Assembly (NCBI GenBank): GCA_934193545.1
Contig: CAKPVL010000055.1
Coordinates: 1 to 5,132 of the forward strand
Origin: an uncultured Granulicatella sp.
Lineage (GTDB): Bacteria; Bacillota; Bacilli; Lactobacillales; Aerococcaceae
Length of the DNA: 5,132 bases
Direction of reading: 5' to 3'
Position numbers and translations under genes: made by a program. How positions within the stretch are numbered: position 1 is the first letter of the stretch; every line of letters begins with the position of its first letter. Of this stretch, positions 4,758-5,132 are shown piece after piece. The notes beneath the pieces were generated by a model that was not told the origin of the DNA, did no database searches, and was given only the letters and a program-made list of their open reading frames with translations.

Positions 4758-5132
4758 TTAATATTTCGCTAACTCTTGTTGTAATAGTTGGTTTACAACG
4801 CCAGGGTTTGCTTTCCCTTTCGTTTGCTTCATAATCTGCCCAACTAAAAATCCAACAGCACGGTCTTTACCATTCTTGAAGTCTTCAATAGACTGTGCAT
4901 TGTTCGCCAACACATCTTGAATAATCGGTAATAACTGAGCAGGATCACTCAATTGAACCATACCGTGTTTTTCAACAACACCTTTTGCTGTTCCGCCTTC
5001 TTCTGCTAATAACAAGAAGACTTTCTTCGCTAATTTCGAACTGATTGTTCCGTCTGCGATTAATTGAATCATTTCTGCTAAGCTTTCTGGCGTTAACTTC
5101 AAGTCTTTCAATTCTAATTTCTTGCTGTTCAT
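4758..5132 (-). CDS. gatB: Aspartyl/glutamyl-tRNA amidotransferase subunit B, C-terminal part (partial)
   Basis: GatB is the kinase/transamidation subunit of GatCAB, which converts Glu-tRNA(Gln) and Asp-tRNA(Asn) to the correctly charged amide forms. The 124 visible residues are its C-terminal tRNA-binding region (GatB/Yqey domain). Typical segments are [21 protein letters not shown] (about residues 13-33), [22 protein letters not shown] (about 81-102) and [14 protein letters not shown] (104-117). The full protein is normally around 475 residues, so roughly three quarters lies beyond the right edge. The ATG at the edge is almost certainly an internal methionine, since family members run through this point without a start. 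The gene ends in TAA, followed by the palindromic region rather than a recognisable terminator. Confidence 0.95.
   Translation of the reverse strand: MNSKKLELKDLKLTPESLAEMIQLIADGTISSKLAKKVFLLLAEEGGTAKGVVEKHGMVQLSDPAQLLPIIQDVLANNAQSIEDFKNGKDRAVGFLVGQIMKQTKGKANPGVVNQLLQQELAKY

Noticed and set aside
5130..5132. ATG at the right edge as a true gatB start
   Set aside because: The sequence is the C-terminal domain of GatB, and family members continue upstream without a break here, so the methionine is internal.

Overview
The window comes from a low-GC Gram-positive bacterium (Bacillota), most likely a member of the Lactobacillales. The evidence is AT-rich DNA, strong GGAGG ribosome binding sites, an RNA polymerase delta subunit (RpoE), the GatB-type amidotransferase, and a sortase-anchored LPNTG surface protein. 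A Carnobacteriaceae/Granulicatella-like host is a guess and cannot be confirmed from this sequence alone. Every convincing gene lies on the minus strand, so the window is read from right to left.

Layout in transcription order (right to left). (1) 4758-5132 is the C-terminal end of gatB, cut by the window edge. (2) 4376-4757 is a 382-bp gene-free stretch dominated by a large imperfect palindrome (about 4497-4743) with further hairpins inside it. It also carries three copies of the 10-mer ATCCGAAAGG. This is the least explained part of the window. (3) 3956-4375 is a DUF1934 (YwiB-like) small protein with a GTG start. (4) 3261-3878 is rpoE with a TTG start, its own extended -10 promoter and a terminator. 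(5) 2678-3139 is a GtrA-family four-helix membrane protein with a TTG start. It overlaps by 11 nt (6) 853-2688, a 611-residue surface adhesin with signal peptide, collagen-binding-like N-terminal region, CnaB domain, Thr-rich stalk and LPNTG sorting signal. A strong terminator follows it. (7) 19-600 is xpt (xanthine phosphoribosyltransferase), preceded by a probable PurR double box. Its stop overlaps the start codon of (8), the next gene, which leaves the window after six codons and is probably a purine permease.

How the genes relate: xpt and its downstream partner form a purine-salvage operon. gtrA and the adhesin form a two-gene, translationally coupled unit bounded by terminators on both sides. 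Because GtrA proteins are linked to movement of polyprenyl-phosphate sugars across the membrane, and the adhesin carries a stalk of about 60% threonine, the pair suggests a dedicated surface-glycoprotein module. That is a hypothesis, not something the sequence shows. gatB, the DUF1934 gene and rpoE are housekeeping genes.
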